From NCBI RefSeq assembly GCF_900187385.1, contig NZ_FYEY01000001.1:7750001-7814000 (forward strand): a DNA stretch of 64,000 nucleotides, read 5' to 3'. The position numbers and the translations under genes were made by a program. This stretch comes from Streptomyces sp. 2114.4. Its GTDB lineage: Bacteria; Actinomycetota; Actinomycetes; Streptomycetales; Streptomycetaceae. This document shows, piece by piece, positions 1 through 8,849 of the stretch; within the stretch, counting starts at the first letter, position 1, and every line of letters starts with the position of its first letter. The notes under the pieces are model-generated. The model was not told the DNA's origin. It saw only the letters and a program-made list of their open reading frames with translations, and did no database searches.

Positions 1-1
1 T

Positions 2-17
2 GCCCCCGCTCGGGGGC
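2..17. terminator. Hairpin, possible terminator
   Basis: A perfect 7-bp GCCCCCG/CGGGGGC inverted repeat with two bases between the arms. No U-run follows on either strand, so it may only be a structural hairpin of the preceding, unseen gene. Apart from this and the direct repeat at 132-175, nothing is recognised in bases 1-187. Confidence 0.3.
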
Positions 18-131
18 GCCCCCACGAGATGTAGCAGCCCCCGGCACGGATCCGTCCGAAGCTACGCCGACCGTGCCGGGCGAATAACCCCCGTGGCGCG
101 GCGGGGTGACCCCGCGGTAGCGCGCGGGGCA

Positions 132-175
132 GAGGACTCCGCCCGGTGTCCGCGGAACCGAGGACTCCGCCCGGT
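132..175. repeat. Direct repeat, two 16-bp copies
   Basis: The sequence GAGGACTCCGCCCGGT occurs at 132-147 and again at 160-175, a 28-bp period. It lies just beyond the 3' end of the leftward acyl-CoA dehydrogenase-like gene. Function unknown. Confidence 0.6.
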
Positions 176-187
176 CGGCACAGCTCG

Positions 188-1489
188 TCAGGCGCGCAGG
201 GTCAGGGCGGGGTGCGTACCGTTCAGATAGTGGTCGCCGATGTCGCGGAGAGCGTGGGTGGGGGAGGCCTGCGCCGTCAGCAGACGTGCGTTGCGCCAGA
301 ACCTGTCGAACCCCAGGGCCCTGTCCGGGGAGTCGGCGCCCTGGGTGAGTTCCAGGACACGGGTCGTGATGTCCATCGCCGACCTGCCGGTGACCGCCTC
401 GGCCGCGGCGACCAGGACCGCGATGTCCGCGCGCTCGTCCACACCGAGTTCCTGCCCCGCGAGCAGGCCGCGCGCCAAGGCCTCGGTCGCCGATTCGACC
501 ACCGCCGCGGCGGTGTGGGCGGCCGTCACCAACTCCCCGTAGGCGAGCAGCTGGTAGGGGTCCGCACCCGTCCGGTCCGCGTACACATCCGAGTACGCCT
601 GCGAGTACGCCTCCGGGTACGCCCCGTCGTCCGACCCCGTGGCCGGCCGGCTGCGCGAGGCGGCCCGGTCGATGTCCCGGGCCTCGGCAAGCGCTCCTTC
701 GGCGGTCCCCAGGCTGACGTGGACAAGGGCGAGCCGGAGCGCCAGCGGGGCGAGCGTGGCGAAGGGGGAGAGGGCGTGCTCATCGTGGGGGACGGCGCCG
801 AGCACCTGGTCGGCGGGGACGGGGACACCGTCGAAGCTCAGGCGCCCGGCGCCCGTGAGCCGCTGGCCGAGACGGTCGTGCTCGGCATCGGCCACCACCC
901 CCGGGTGGGCCGGATCGACGCAGACGATCACTGACTCACCGCTCTCGGCGCATACCGCGCCCAGCATCAGCCGGTCGGCGACCTGGACGCCCGCGGCGAG
1001 CGCCTTGCACCCGTGAAGGACGTACCCGCCGCCGGCCGGGGTGAGCGTCAGATCGGGGCCCGCCGTCGGCTCCAGGTCCGGGATATCGGTGCTGCCGCCC
1101 CAGAGCCACTGCGCCGCCACCGACCGGAGTTCGAGCCCGTCGGCCTTTTCCGGGGTGCTGAAGAAACGGGTACTCCACGACAACGCATAGTGCCGGGCCA
1201 GCAGTTCACCGATGGAGCTGTCGGCCGCCGCGATCTCCCGGATGACCGCGCAGGCGGTACGCCAGTCGGTGCCGCGCTGGGCAGGTCCGGGCGGTGTCAG
1301 CAGGCCGGGCAGGCCCGCTTCGCGCAGCCGTGCGGCCTCGTCGAACGGAGGCTTGCCCGCACGGTCGCGGCTGAGCGCGTCGACGGCGAGATCATCCGCG
1401 ATCTCCCGGGTGATGCGGAGCCGGATCCCTTCCTCGGCGAGGGGGCGGGGCTCCGTGAAGGCGGGGCGAGCGGCGGATTTCTTGGGCAT
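188..1489 (-). CDS. DszC/SfnC-like acyl-CoA dehydrogenase-family flavoprotein
   Basis: About 433 residues of the acyl-CoA dehydrogenase fold, resembling the DszC/SfnC branch of FMNH2-dependent monooxygenases that act on organosulfur compounds, more than true acyl-CoA dehydrogenases. Family-like segments are the N-terminal AADSSIGELLARHYALSW, the mid-protein LWGGSTDIPD and LHGCKALAAGVQVADRL, the beta-domain FDGVPVPADQVLG, and the C-terminal ALGFDRFWRNARLLT. The start at 1489 (MPKKSAAR) is chosen because AAGGG lies a few bases upstream; the frame stays open to a GTG at 1594, which would add about 35 Pro/Asp-rich residues. Such enzymes need a reduced-flavin supplier; an FMN-reductase-like gene lies 7 kb away. 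The substrate cannot be inferred. Confidence 0.8.
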   Translation of the reverse strand: MPKKSAARPAFTEPRPLAEEGIRLRITREIADDLAVDALSRDRAGKPPFDEAARLREAGLPGLLTPPGPAQRGTDWRTACAVIREIAAADSSIGELLARHYALSWSTRFFSTPEKADGLELRSVAAQWLWGGSTDIPDLEPTAGPDLTLTPAGGGYVLHGCKALAAGVQVADRLMLGAVCAESGESVIVCVDPAHPGVVADAEHDRLGQRLTGAGRLSFDGVPVPADQVLGAVPHDEHALSPFATLAPLALRLALVHVSLGTAEGALAEARDIDRAASRSRPATGSDDGAYPEAYSQAYSDVYADRTGADPYQLLAYGELVTAAHTAAAVVESATEALARGLLAGQELGVDERADIAVLVAAAEAVTGRSAMDITTRVLELTQGADSPDRALGFDRFWRNARLLTAQASPTHALRDIGDHYLNGTHPALTLRA

Positions 1490-1728
1490 GGCGCCCTTGA
1501 CCGTCCCGTCGGGCGACTCCGGCGCGGCCGGGGAGACCGGATGGCCTGCCGGTGAATCGGTACGTACCGGTGTCCGCACGCCCATTTCTCCCACCCCTGA
1601 TTCCTAGTTTTCCCACTGGATTAATAGGAAAGAGAATGCTTCCGGACTGCGGGCGGATCAAGGGGCGTTCAAGGGATGGACAGGCCGGTCTTGGCATCCG
1701 GACCTTCGCGGAGAGGCACCCCGAAACC

Positions 1729-1755
1729 CTCAGGGTGTCCTGAAGGAGCCCTGAG
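1729..1755 (-). terminator. Hairpin downstream of the Rrf2 gene
   Basis: CTCAGGG (1729-1735) pairs with CCCTGAG (1749-1755) across a 13-base loop, about 20 bp past the Rrf2 stop. There is no U-run. It is a candidate factor-independent end of the leftward Rrf2 transcript. Confidence 0.3.
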
Positions 1756-1773
1756 AGGATCCTGGACGGAGCC

Positions 1774-2232
1774 CTACGGGTTGGCCCAGGATGCCGGGTC
1801 CTCGGTGAGTGCGGACACCGGGTCCGGCAACTCGGCCGAGGCGACATCGGCCAGGGAGACGCCGTCGAGGATCTGGCGGACATTGGCCCGCAGCGCGATC
1901 CACAGCGGCAGCAGTGACTCGGCGGGCCCCGTGTAGGACAACTCCGGTGGGCGGACTCCGCGTACCGACACCAGCGGGCCGTCCACGACGCGGATGACAT
2001 CCGCGATGCTGATCGCCTCCGCGGGCTTGGCCAGCCGGTAGCCGCCGTTGCCGCCGCGCTGGCTGTGGACGAGCCCGCCCCGGCGCATGTCGTTCAAGAT
2101 GCCTTCGAGGAATTTATGCGGAATGTCCTGCGCTTGGGCAATGGCCTCCGCCTTGAGCGGCCCCGCATCCCGGGTAGCGGCGAGTTGCAGCGCCGCCCGC
2201 ACGGCATAGTCCGCTCTGGCTGAGATCCGCAT
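1774..2232 (-). CDS. Rrf2-family transcriptional regulator without Fe-S cysteines
   Basis: A 152-aa winged-helix protein beginning MRISARADYAVRAALQLA, the standard Rrf2 N-terminus, with the wing motif RGGNGGYRLAKPAEAI. Many Rrf2 proteins (IscR, NsrR, RsrR) ligate an Fe-S cluster with three cysteines near residues 90-110. This protein has no cysteine at all, so it should sense through the bare protein, as CymR does, or bind another ligand. An alternative ATG lies nine bases upstream (2241). It is divergent from the molybdenum hydroxylase operon that starts near 2461, and regulation of that operon is the obvious inference. No clear operator was identified in the intergenic stretch. Confidence 0.85.
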   Translation of the reverse strand: MRISARADYAVRAALQLAATRDAGPLKAEAIAQAQDIPHKFLEGILNDMRRGGLVHSQRGGNGGYRLAKPAEAISIADVIRVVDGPLVSVRGVRPPELSYTGPAESLLPLWIALRANVRQILDGVSLADVASAELPDPVSALTEDPASWANP

Positions 2233-2460
2233 GCTGCGCATTATCCCGTAAGGGGCCCCGTCCGGGACCTCCGGGTGTCCCGGCCCGGGCTCTCCGGGGG
2301 CAGCCACGCCCGCCCGGAACGCCTGCGTCCCGCCCTCTGCCGGCCCCCTCCCAGGCCCTCCGTCATGCCCGTCGTCCGGTTGCGAGCCCGTACGACCGGA
2401 CGGAGGCTCGACGTAGGCACCGACTCCGAGGTGAGTGTCGTGGCAGACAAAGGCGCGTCC

Positions 2461-2976
2461 ATGTCCGTGGCCGAGTCCGCGGCCATGCGAACGCGAGGGC
2501 CCGACAGCGTGGAAATGGCCCTGGTCGTCAACGGTGTCTCCTGCGTCCTGGACCTGGAACCCCGGGTCAGCCTGCTGGACGCGTTGCGTGAGCACATGGC
2601 TCTCACCGGTTCCAAAAAGGGCTGTGACCAGGGAACCTGTGGGGCGTGCACGGTCTGGGTCGACGGGCGCAGAGTGCTGGCCTGCCTGACGCTGGCCGTC
2701 ACCTGCGAAGGCCGGGAAGTGACCACCATCGAAGGCCTCGCCGACGGCGGGGAACTGCACCCGATGCAGCGTGCCTTCCTCGAGCACGACGCCTTCCAGT
2801 GCGGGTACTGCACCCCCGGGCAGATCATGTCGGCCGTCGCCGTGGTGAACGAAGGACATGCCGGATCCGACAGCGAGATCGCCGAGTGGATGAGCGGCAA
2901 CATCTGCCGCTGCGCGGCCTATCCCCACATCCGCTCCGCCATCCGCGAGGTGTACGGCCACAGGACAGGACAGTGA
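2461..2976 (+). CDS. paoA: PaoA-like [2Fe-2S] subunit of molybdenum aldehyde oxidoreductase
   Basis: A 171-residue small subunit of the xanthine oxidase family carrying two [2Fe-2S] clusters. The N-terminal ferredoxin-type cluster is ligated by Cys55, Cys60, Cys63 (CDQGTCGAC) and Cys75. The C-terminal helical domain has Cys114/Cys117 (CGYC) and Cys149/Cys151 (CRC). It passes electrons from the Mo-cofactor subunit to the FAD subunit. The ATG at 2461 is preceded by AAAGG at suitable spacing; in-frame GTG (2431) and ATG (2365) starts exist, but the extra residues are not family-like. Unlike E. coli PaoA no Tat signal is evident, suggesting a cytoplasmic enzyme. One base separates it from the next gene. 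Confidence 0.9.
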   Translation: MSVAESAAMRTRGPDSVEMALVVNGVSCVLDLEPRVSLLDALREHMALTGSKKGCDQGTCGACTVWVDGRRVLACLTLAVTCEGREVTTIEGLADGGELHPMQRAFLEHDAFQCGYCTPGQIMSAVAVVNEGHAGSDSEIAEWMSGNICRCAAYPHIRSAIREVYGHRTGQ

Positions 2977-2977
2977 C

Positions 2978-3976
2978 GTGCGTGCCATCAGCTACACCCG
3001 TCCGACGGATGTGACCACTGCGGTCCGGGCGGTGACCAGCGACCCCGGAAGCTCCTACCTGGCGGGCGGCACCACGGAAGTCGACCTGCTCCGCCTCGAT
3101 GTGCTGCGGCCCCATCGCCTGGTGGACATCAACCGACTGCCCCTGGCCGGGATCGAGGACCGTCCCGACGGGGGACTGCTCATCGGCGCGCTGGCCCGGA
3201 TGAGCGAGGTGGCCGAGGCGCCGGCCGTGGTGCAACGCTTTCCGATGCTCTCCCAGGCACTGCTGCTCGGAGCCTCCGCGCAGCTGCGGAACATGGCCTC
3301 CATGGGCGGGAACCTGATGCAGCGAGTGCGGTGCGCCTACTACCGGGACCCCGAATCCGCATGCAACAAACGCGTTCCCGGCAGCGGCTGTTCCGCTCTG
3401 GAGGGGGCCCACCGCGGCCACGCGATCCTCGGCACCAGCGACCACTGCATCGCCACCCACCCCTCGGACATGGCGGTCGCACTCGTCGCCCTGGACGCCG
3501 TCGTGCACGTGGAGGGTGCCCATGGCTCCCGCAGCCTCCCGGTCGACGACTTCTTCCTGCTCCCCGAGGACACACCCGAGCGGGAGCACCCCCTCACACC
3601 CGGTGAACTGATCACCGCGATCGAGGTGCCCCCGGCCCCCGTGGCGCGCAGCTCGCTCTACCTCAAGGTGCGCGACCGCGAGTCCTACGAGTTCGCCCTC
3701 GCCTCGGCAGCCGCGGCGCTGGCGCTGGAGGACCGAGTGATCCGTGAGGTCCGGCTCGCCCTCGGCGGCGTGGCGACCAAACCGTGGCGCGCGCACCGGG
3801 CCGAGGACCTGCTCGTGGGGCGGCGCGCCGAGGCGGACGTGCTCGCACGGGCCGCGGGCGCGGAGCTGGCCCCCGCCGTCACCCGCCCGATGAACGCGTT
3901 CAAGGCGGAACTCGCCCGGCGGACCATCGTCCGTGCCCTGCAGACCGCTGCCGCGCAAGGAGGCGGGACGGCATGA
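2978..3976 (+). CDS. paoB: PaoB-like FAD subunit with extra [4Fe-4S] insertion
   Basis: A 332-residue FAD-binding middle subunit of the CO dehydrogenase/xanthine dehydrogenase type; FAD contacts are expected around LAGGTTEVDLLR (28-39). It carries the insertion typical of E. coli PaoB, with Cys119, Cys129, Cys138 (GSGCSA) and Cys157 (DHCIATHPSD) placed to bind a [4Fe-4S] cluster. This insertion distinguishes PaoB-type periplasmic-aldehyde-oxidase relatives from plain xanthine dehydrogenases. It starts at GTG 2978, one base after the paoA stop, and its TGA overlaps the ATG of the next gene, so the three subunits are translationally coupled. Confidence 0.9.
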   Translation: MRAISYTRPTDVTTAVRAVTSDPGSSYLAGGTTEVDLLRLDVLRPHRLVDINRLPLAGIEDRPDGGLLIGALARMSEVAEAPAVVQRFPMLSQALLLGASAQLRNMASMGGNLMQRVRCAYYRDPESACNKRVPGSGCSALEGAHRGHAILGTSDHCIATHPSDMAVALVALDAVVHVEGAHGSRSLPVDDFFLLPEDTPEREHPLTPGELITAIEVPPAPVARSSLYLKVRDRESYEFALASAAAALALEDRVIREVRLALGGVATKPWRAHRAEDLLVGRRAEADVLARAAGAELAPAVTRPMNAFKAELARRTIVRALQTAAAQGGGTA

Positions 3977-6222
3977 CCACGGGCGCCACCCTCACGGCCG
4001 TCGGCCGGCCTCTCCCGCGCGTCGACGGCCGGGCCAAAGTCACCGGAAGCGGCCGCTACGCAGCGGAGTACACCCTGCCCGGCACCGTGTACGCGGCTCT
4101 CGTCGGTGCCCGCACCGCCTGCGGCCGGGTCACCGGCATCGACACCCGCGCCGCGGAGAACGCCGGCGGTGTGCTGGCTGTACTGACCCACCGGAACCTG
4201 CCGAGAGTCGCCGCCCCGCCCCATCTGCTGCCGTCGCTGGCCGGTCACGCCGCCCCCGGGGAGAGCTTCTTCCCGATGCAGGACGAAGCCGTGCACTACT
4301 TCGGACAGCCGGTGGCCATGGTGATCGCCGACTCCTGCGAACGCGCCCAGTTCGCGGCCCGGCAGGTCCGTGTCGACTACGAGCGCAGCCCCTCCGTCAC
4401 CACGCTCGAAGAGGGCCGGGACCAGGCCTACGAACCCGAAGCGATCTTCGCGGGATTCCTTCCCGCACGCAGCGTGCGCGGAGATGTCGAGGCCGGTTTC
4501 CGGGCGGCGACCCAACGCCTCGACGTGACCTATCACTTCGCGGCAAACCACCACAATCCCATCGAGCCGTCGGCCACCACAGCGGTCTGGGACGGCGACC
4601 GGCTCACTCTCTACGACGCCACCCAGGGAATCGTGGCGAGCCAGAGCACCGTGGCGGCACTGCTGGGCATCCCCCCGTCGAAGGTGCGGGTCCGTGCTCC
4701 GTACGTCGGCGGGGGATTCGGCTGCAAGGCCATGATCTGGCCGCATGTCACCCTGGCCGCCATGGCCGCACGCCATGTGCGGCGCCCCGTCAAACTGGCG
4801 CTCACCCGCGAGCAGATGTTCACCTCCTGCGGCCACCGCGAGGAGCAGGAGCAGCGCATCGAGCTCGGCGCCACGGACGAGGGCCGGCTCACCGCCCTGC
4901 GCCACCACAAGCTCTCGCTGACCTCGACTTTCGACGACTGGGCCGAACCCTCGCTCAGCATGGCCTCGCAGGCGTACGCCTGTCCCAACTACGAGGGCGT
5001 CTACCGGCTGATCCGCGGCAACACCATGACACCCACCTTCACCCGCGGGCCCGGCGAGACCACCGGGATGTACGCCATGGAATGCCTGATGGACGAGCTC
5101 GCCCACCGCATCGGCGTCGACCCGGTACAACTCCGGCTGCGCAATCACGCACAGTCCGACCCCCGGACCGGTCATCCGTGGTCGAGCGACGGCGCGGAGG
5201 AGTGCTACCGCCGCGGCGCGGCCCGCTTCGACTGGCACTCCCGCAACCCCGAACCCCGCTCCCAGCGGGACGGCAACTGGCTGATCGGCAAAGGCATGGC
5301 CACCGCCGGATACCCGGTGTTCTTCCCCATGCAGCCGCAACGTGCCAGGGCCCGTCTCTATGCCGACGGCTTCGCCGTGGTGCAGGCCGGCACGCAGGAA
5401 TTCGGGACCGGGTCGGCCACCGCGATGACCCAGGTCGCCGCCGACGGCCTGGGAATCCCCGTGGAGCACGTCCGCTTCGAGTACGGCGACACCGACCTGC
5501 CGAACGTCGCGGCGACGGTCGGCTCGGCAGGCGCCGGCATGATCAGCGCCGCGGTGCACACCGCGGCCACCACGCTCCGCGACCAGATGATCGAGCAGGC
5601 GATCGCCGACCCCGCCTCCCCCCTGTACCAGGCGGACCCGGCCGCCGTCGTCGTCCGTGACGCACGGATGGAACTGCCGGACCGGCCCGGCGGCGTCGAG
5701 TCCTACCGCGACCTGATGCAGCGCCACTTCATGACCGACATGGACGCCCTCGGCAGCTGGACCCCGCCGCTCCCGGACGTGCCGTACGGGCTCGCCACCT
5801 TCGGCGCACAGTTCGCCGAGGTCGCCGTCGACCCGGACCTCGGTGTGGTCCGCGTGCGCCGGATGGTCGGTGCCTTCGCCCCGGGCCGGATCCTCAACGC
5901 AAGCACCGCGCGCAGCCAGGTCATGGGCGGCATGCTCTGGGGCATCGGCCAGGCGCTGCTGGAGGGCACGGTGGTCGACCCCCGCGACGGCCGCTGGGCG
6001 AACGCGAGCCTGGGGGAGTACCTGGTGCCGGTCAACGCCGACGCCCCCGATGTCGACATCGAGTTCGTGGAGGTACCGGACACGGTCGTGAACCCGCTGG
6101 GCGTCAAGGGCCTCGGAGAAGTCGGCATGGTCGGCGCCGCGGCAGCCATCGCCAACGCCGTCTTCCACGCGACCGGATACCGCGCCCGCGAACTGCCGAT
6201 CAGGATCGAACACCTGCTGTAG
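3973..6222 (+). CDS. paoC: PaoC-like molybdopterin-binding catalytic subunit
   Basis: A 749-residue catalytic subunit of the xanthine oxidase family that binds the Mo-molybdopterin cofactor (often the cytosine dinucleotide form). The N-terminal segment GRPLPRVDGRAKVTGSGRYA is the standard entry to the domain. The catalytic base is predicted as Glu716 within KGLGEVGMVG, the conserved GxGE signature near the C-terminus. It overlaps paoB by ATGA. With paoA and paoB it forms a heterotrimer that oxidises aldehydes or N-heterocycles to acids or lactams; the substrate is unknown. No XdhC/PaoD-type chaperone follows immediately, so cofactor insertion must rely on a protein encoded elsewhere. Confidence 0.9.
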   Translation: MTTGATLTAVGRPLPRVDGRAKVTGSGRYAAEYTLPGTVYAALVGARTACGRVTGIDTRAAENAGGVLAVLTHRNLPRVAAPPHLLPSLAGHAAPGESFFPMQDEAVHYFGQPVAMVIADSCERAQFAARQVRVDYERSPSVTTLEEGRDQAYEPEAIFAGFLPARSVRGDVEAGFRAATQRLDVTYHFAANHHNPIEPSATTAVWDGDRLTLYDATQGIVASQSTVAALLGIPPSKVRVRAPYVGGGFGCKAMIWPHVTLAAMAARHVRRPVKLALTREQMFTSCGHREEQEQRIELGATDEGRLTALRHHKLSLTSTFDDWAEPSLSMASQAYACPNYEGVYRLIRGNTMTPTFTRGPGETTGMYAMECLMDELAHRIGVDPVQLRLRNHAQSDPRTGHPWSSDGAEECYRRGAARFDWHSRNPEPRSQRDGNWLIGKGMATAGYPVFFPMQPQRARARLYADGFAVVQAGTQEFGTGSATAMTQVAADGLGIPVEHVRFEYGDTDLPNVAATVGSAGAGMISAAVHTAATTLRDQMIEQAIADPASPLYQADPAAVVVRDARMELPDRPGGVESYRDLMQRHFMTDMDALGSWTPPLPDVPYGLATFGAQFAEVAVDPDLGVVRVRRMVGAFAPGRILNASTARSQVMGGMLWGIGQALLEGTVVDPRDGRWANASLGEYLVPVNADAPDVDIEFVEVPDTVVNPLGVKGLGEVGMVGAAAAIANAVFHATGYRARELPIRIEHLL

Positions 6223-6338
6223 GCACCGCTCCCGGCGCACCGTCTTCCGGCGCACCGTTTTATGGCGCGCCGCCTCCCCGCCCCTGTCCGACGCCGACGG
6301 CCACAGCCGGCACACCCCGGCCCCCGGGACCCCGTATC

Positions 6339-6659
6339 CGGGATCCCGTACGCGTCGGCGGTCTGGCGCTCGACACGGCGGCACACCGCGCGCGGCTCGA
6401 CGACCGGGAGGTGGAGCTGACCCGGCGCGAGTTCGCCCTGCTGGAGGTCCTGGCCCGCAACGCCGGCCAGGTGCTGACCCGCGACCAGCTGCTGGAACGC
6501 GTAGGGGGCTACGACTTCGAGGTACGCACCGACGCGGTGGACACCTTCGTCAGCTATCTGCGACGCAAGCTGGAAGCGGGCGGGCGCAGCCGGATCGTGC
6601 ACACCGTGCGGGGCGTCGGTTTTGTGCTGCGGGACGACGAGAGCGGGTCGGCACGATGA
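6339..6659 (+). pseudogene. OmpR-type response regulator remnant, receiver domain missing
   Basis: From 6339 the frame reads a complete OmpR/PhoB winged-helix domain: VRVGGLALDTAAHRARLD, ELTRREFALLEVLARNAGQV, RTDAVDTFVSYLRRKLEAGG and VRGVGFVLRDD. Only 116 bases lie between it and the upstream paoC stop, and they encode no phospho-acceptor Asp domain. The receiver (about 120 residues) is therefore absent and not merely frameshifted. The first in-frame conventional start is GTG 6411, inside the DNA-binding domain. Its stop overlaps the kinase ATG (ATGA), the usual arrangement of an intact pair. Read as a decayed gene; a constitutive DNA-binding fragment is possible but less likely. Confidence 0.75.
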
Positions 6660-8148
6660 GGCTGTCCACCCGTATCGCGCTCGTGGTCGGGATGGTGGTG
6701 CCACTGCTGGTGGTGGTGTCCGGCTGGCTCCTGGTGCAGCTGGTGGGCAAGGACCTGCGTATCCAGGCGGACCGGCGTCTCACCGAACGTGCGCAGAGCG
6801 TGGCCGTGGCGGCGCGCGGCCTGCTGCGCGCCAGCTCCCACGACCGGCCCCGCGCCGAACAGGCCCGCCAGCGGAAGCTGTTCACCGCGGCCCTGGACGT
6901 CGGCGTCCGGCTGTCCGGCCCCGAGACCACCGTCATGGACGGACCGCAACCCGCCGCCTCGGTTCCGCTGCCCGTCGGCACCCGGCATCCGTCCACCGTG
7001 CGGTCGCGGGGCAAGAGCTGGCGGGTGCTGGCCGTGCCGGTCGCCGGCAGCGGCACCGGGGTGCACGGGATGCTGTGGCTGTTCTCCCCGGACACCGCGC
7101 GCGAGGCACAGCTCGGGATGGTGCGCCGAAGGGTGATCATGGTGGCGCTGCTCGCGGCCCCGCCGGCCGGCGCCGCGGCCTGGCTGCTCGCCGCCCGCGC
7201 GGCCCGGCCGCTGCGGCGTCTGCAGCAGGCGGCCGGCGGACTCGACCCGCACACCAGCGCCGCCCGCCTGGATCATGCCCCGACCCGCATCACCGAGGTC
7301 GACGATCTCGCCCGGACACTGCAGACCTTCCTGACCCGGTACGACGAGCAGGCCACCCGCACCGCCGAGGCGCTGGGCTCGGCACGCTCGTTCTCCGCCG
7401 CCGCGTCCCACGAACTGCGCACCCCGCTGATGAGCATGCAGACCAACCTCGACATCCTCGACGCCTTCCAGGACCTCGACGCCGCCGACCGCGCGGAGAC
7501 GGTGGACGATCTGCGGCATGAACACGCCCGTCTGCTGGGCCTGTTGGTGATGTTGCGGGCACTTGCCCAAGGCGATCTGGTCGAGGCCGACTCGTTCGCC
7601 GTCATCGATATGGCGGATCTCGCCGACGAAGCCGCGGCGGATGCCCGGCGCAGGACCCCGGGGCCGAGGTGGTGGTCCACAGCAGCCCGGGACTGACGAT
7701 CCACGGGTGGCAGCCGGGGCTGCGTTCGCTGCTGGACAACCTCCTGACGAACGCGCTGGTCCACGGCCGGTCCGCCGAGGGCGGTGCCCATGTCGCGCTC
7801 TCCCTCCGGGCCGGTGAGGACAGCGGCTCCCCCTGCGTGGTCCCCGGCGTCGAGGACCGCGGGCCGGGGGTGCCGCGGCAGCGCCGGGAGGCGGTCTTCC
7901 AGCGCTTCCAGCGTCGTCCGGACAGCCCGGGTTCCGGCCTCGGTCTCACCCTGGTCGCCCAGCAGGCCGCCCTGCACCGGGCCGGCCTGCGACTGCTGGA
8001 CGGCCCCGGCGGCCGGGGAGCCCGCTTCGAGGTCGTCTTCCCCGCCGCGCCCGCCCACCGTCCTCAGCACACGGCACTGCCGGCGCGCCGGGACTGGCTG
8101 GCGGACCCCGCGGACCGCCCACAAGGTTTCCACAAAGAACATCCCTAA
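6656..8148 (+). pseudogene. Sensor histidine kinase, frameshifted before the ATPase domain
   Basis: The first frame (6656-7696) gives two N-terminal membrane segments around an extracellular loop, HAMP, and the His box SAAASHELRTPLMSMQ. It then runs into a premature stop. The ATPase domain continues in another frame to 8148, with the N box (LLDNLLTNALVHG), VEDRGPGVP and the G2 box GSGLGLTLV. The break maps to the ccccgggg run near 7655-7665 and is explained by one missing base; restoring one base would reunite both halves. Together with the truncated regulator in front, this suggests a disabled two-component system. A sequencing error in the G/C run cannot be excluded. Confidence 0.75.
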
Positions 8149-8160
8149 CTTCTCCTCGCG

Positions 8161-8179
8161 GACGGGCACCGTGCCCGTC
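8161..8179. promoter_or_regulatory. Perfect 9-bp inverted repeat before the secreted-protein gene
   Basis: GACGGGCAC and GTGCCCGTC flank a single C. The element lies 22 bp before the ATG at 8201. It could be an operator or a terminator of the kinase transcript; no U-run follows. Confidence 0.4.
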
Positions 8180-8200
8180 CCGTTCGTGAGGAGGACCTCT

Positions 8201-8617
8201 ATGCGTACCCGGAGCATCGCCCTCTCGTCGGTGGCTGCCGCGACAGCCCTGCTCGGTGTCGCCGGCACCGCCGCTGCCGCGGACAGCACCCCGGCCCCGT
8301 CCGCCTCCGCCAACTCCGCCAAGACCCGTACGGGCGACGGCGCACAGGCGCTGTGCAAGCGCGCCCCGAAGATCGATAAGCGCCTCCACCGGGCTCTTCA
8401 CCGTCTGCAGGGCAAGGCCGGGGTCCGTGGCTCCGTCGCCCGCCTGGAGAAGCGCGCGGAGAAGGCGAAGGCCGCCGGTCACACCGAGATCGCGACCTTC
8501 CTCAACCACAAGCTCGCCCACCGCAAATCCCTCGTCCCCACGCTCCAGCAGCGGCAGAAGGACCTCGCCAAGGTCGCCACCTGGTGCCGGTCCCACCACA
8601 ACACGACCTCGTCGTGA
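8201..8617 (+). CDS. Small secreted protein, function unknown
   Basis: A 138-residue protein with a Sec signal peptide (MRTRSIALSSVAAATALLGV, then an AAAAD-type cleavage region around residue 27). The mature part is Lys/Arg-rich and helical (GSVARLEKRAEKAKAAGH), with one cysteine near the start (ALCKRAP) and one near the end (TWCRSHH), which could pair. The GTGAGGAGG ribosome-binding site ends about six bases before the ATG and is excellent. Because it follows a two-component locus it may once have been that system's target or accessory protein. I recognise no family. Confidence 0.75.
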   Translation: MRTRSIALSSVAAATALLGVAGTAAAADSTPAPSASANSAKTRTGDGAQALCKRAPKIDKRLHRALHRLQGKAGVRGSVARLEKRAEKAKAAGHTEIATFLNHKLAHRKSLVPTLQQRQKDLAKVATWCRSHHNTTSS

Positions 8618-8684
8618 CCCGGACCGGACAGGCCTCGGTGACCGGTAGAGACCGACCAGGACGGCTGGTGGGATCGACAGGCAC

Positions 8685-8706
8685 CGCCCCCCGCAGGTGA
8701 GGGGCG
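8685..8706. terminator. Weak hairpin between convergent genes
   Basis: CGCCCC (8685-8690) and GGGGCG (8701-8706) can pair across a 10-base loop, between the rightward secreted-protein gene and the leftward flavin reductase gene. No U-run is present. Confidence 0.25.
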
Positions 8707-8849
8707 CCTGGTCCGGATGGCCTGACGCCCCTCCCCGGCCCCGGACGGCACAGCGCTACCTGCCGACACGGCCTCACCCGCCGCGTCCCCGGCGCACAAC
8801 AGCCCGGATCGAGCGCTGCGCCGGGAGGCGTGTCCGCGGAGGGAACGGC

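Noticed and set aside
3685..6384. Very long open frame on the minus strand opposite paoB/paoC
   Set aside because: Mirror of a high-GC coding region; Gly/Val/His-rich translation without family similarity, start signal or domain structure.
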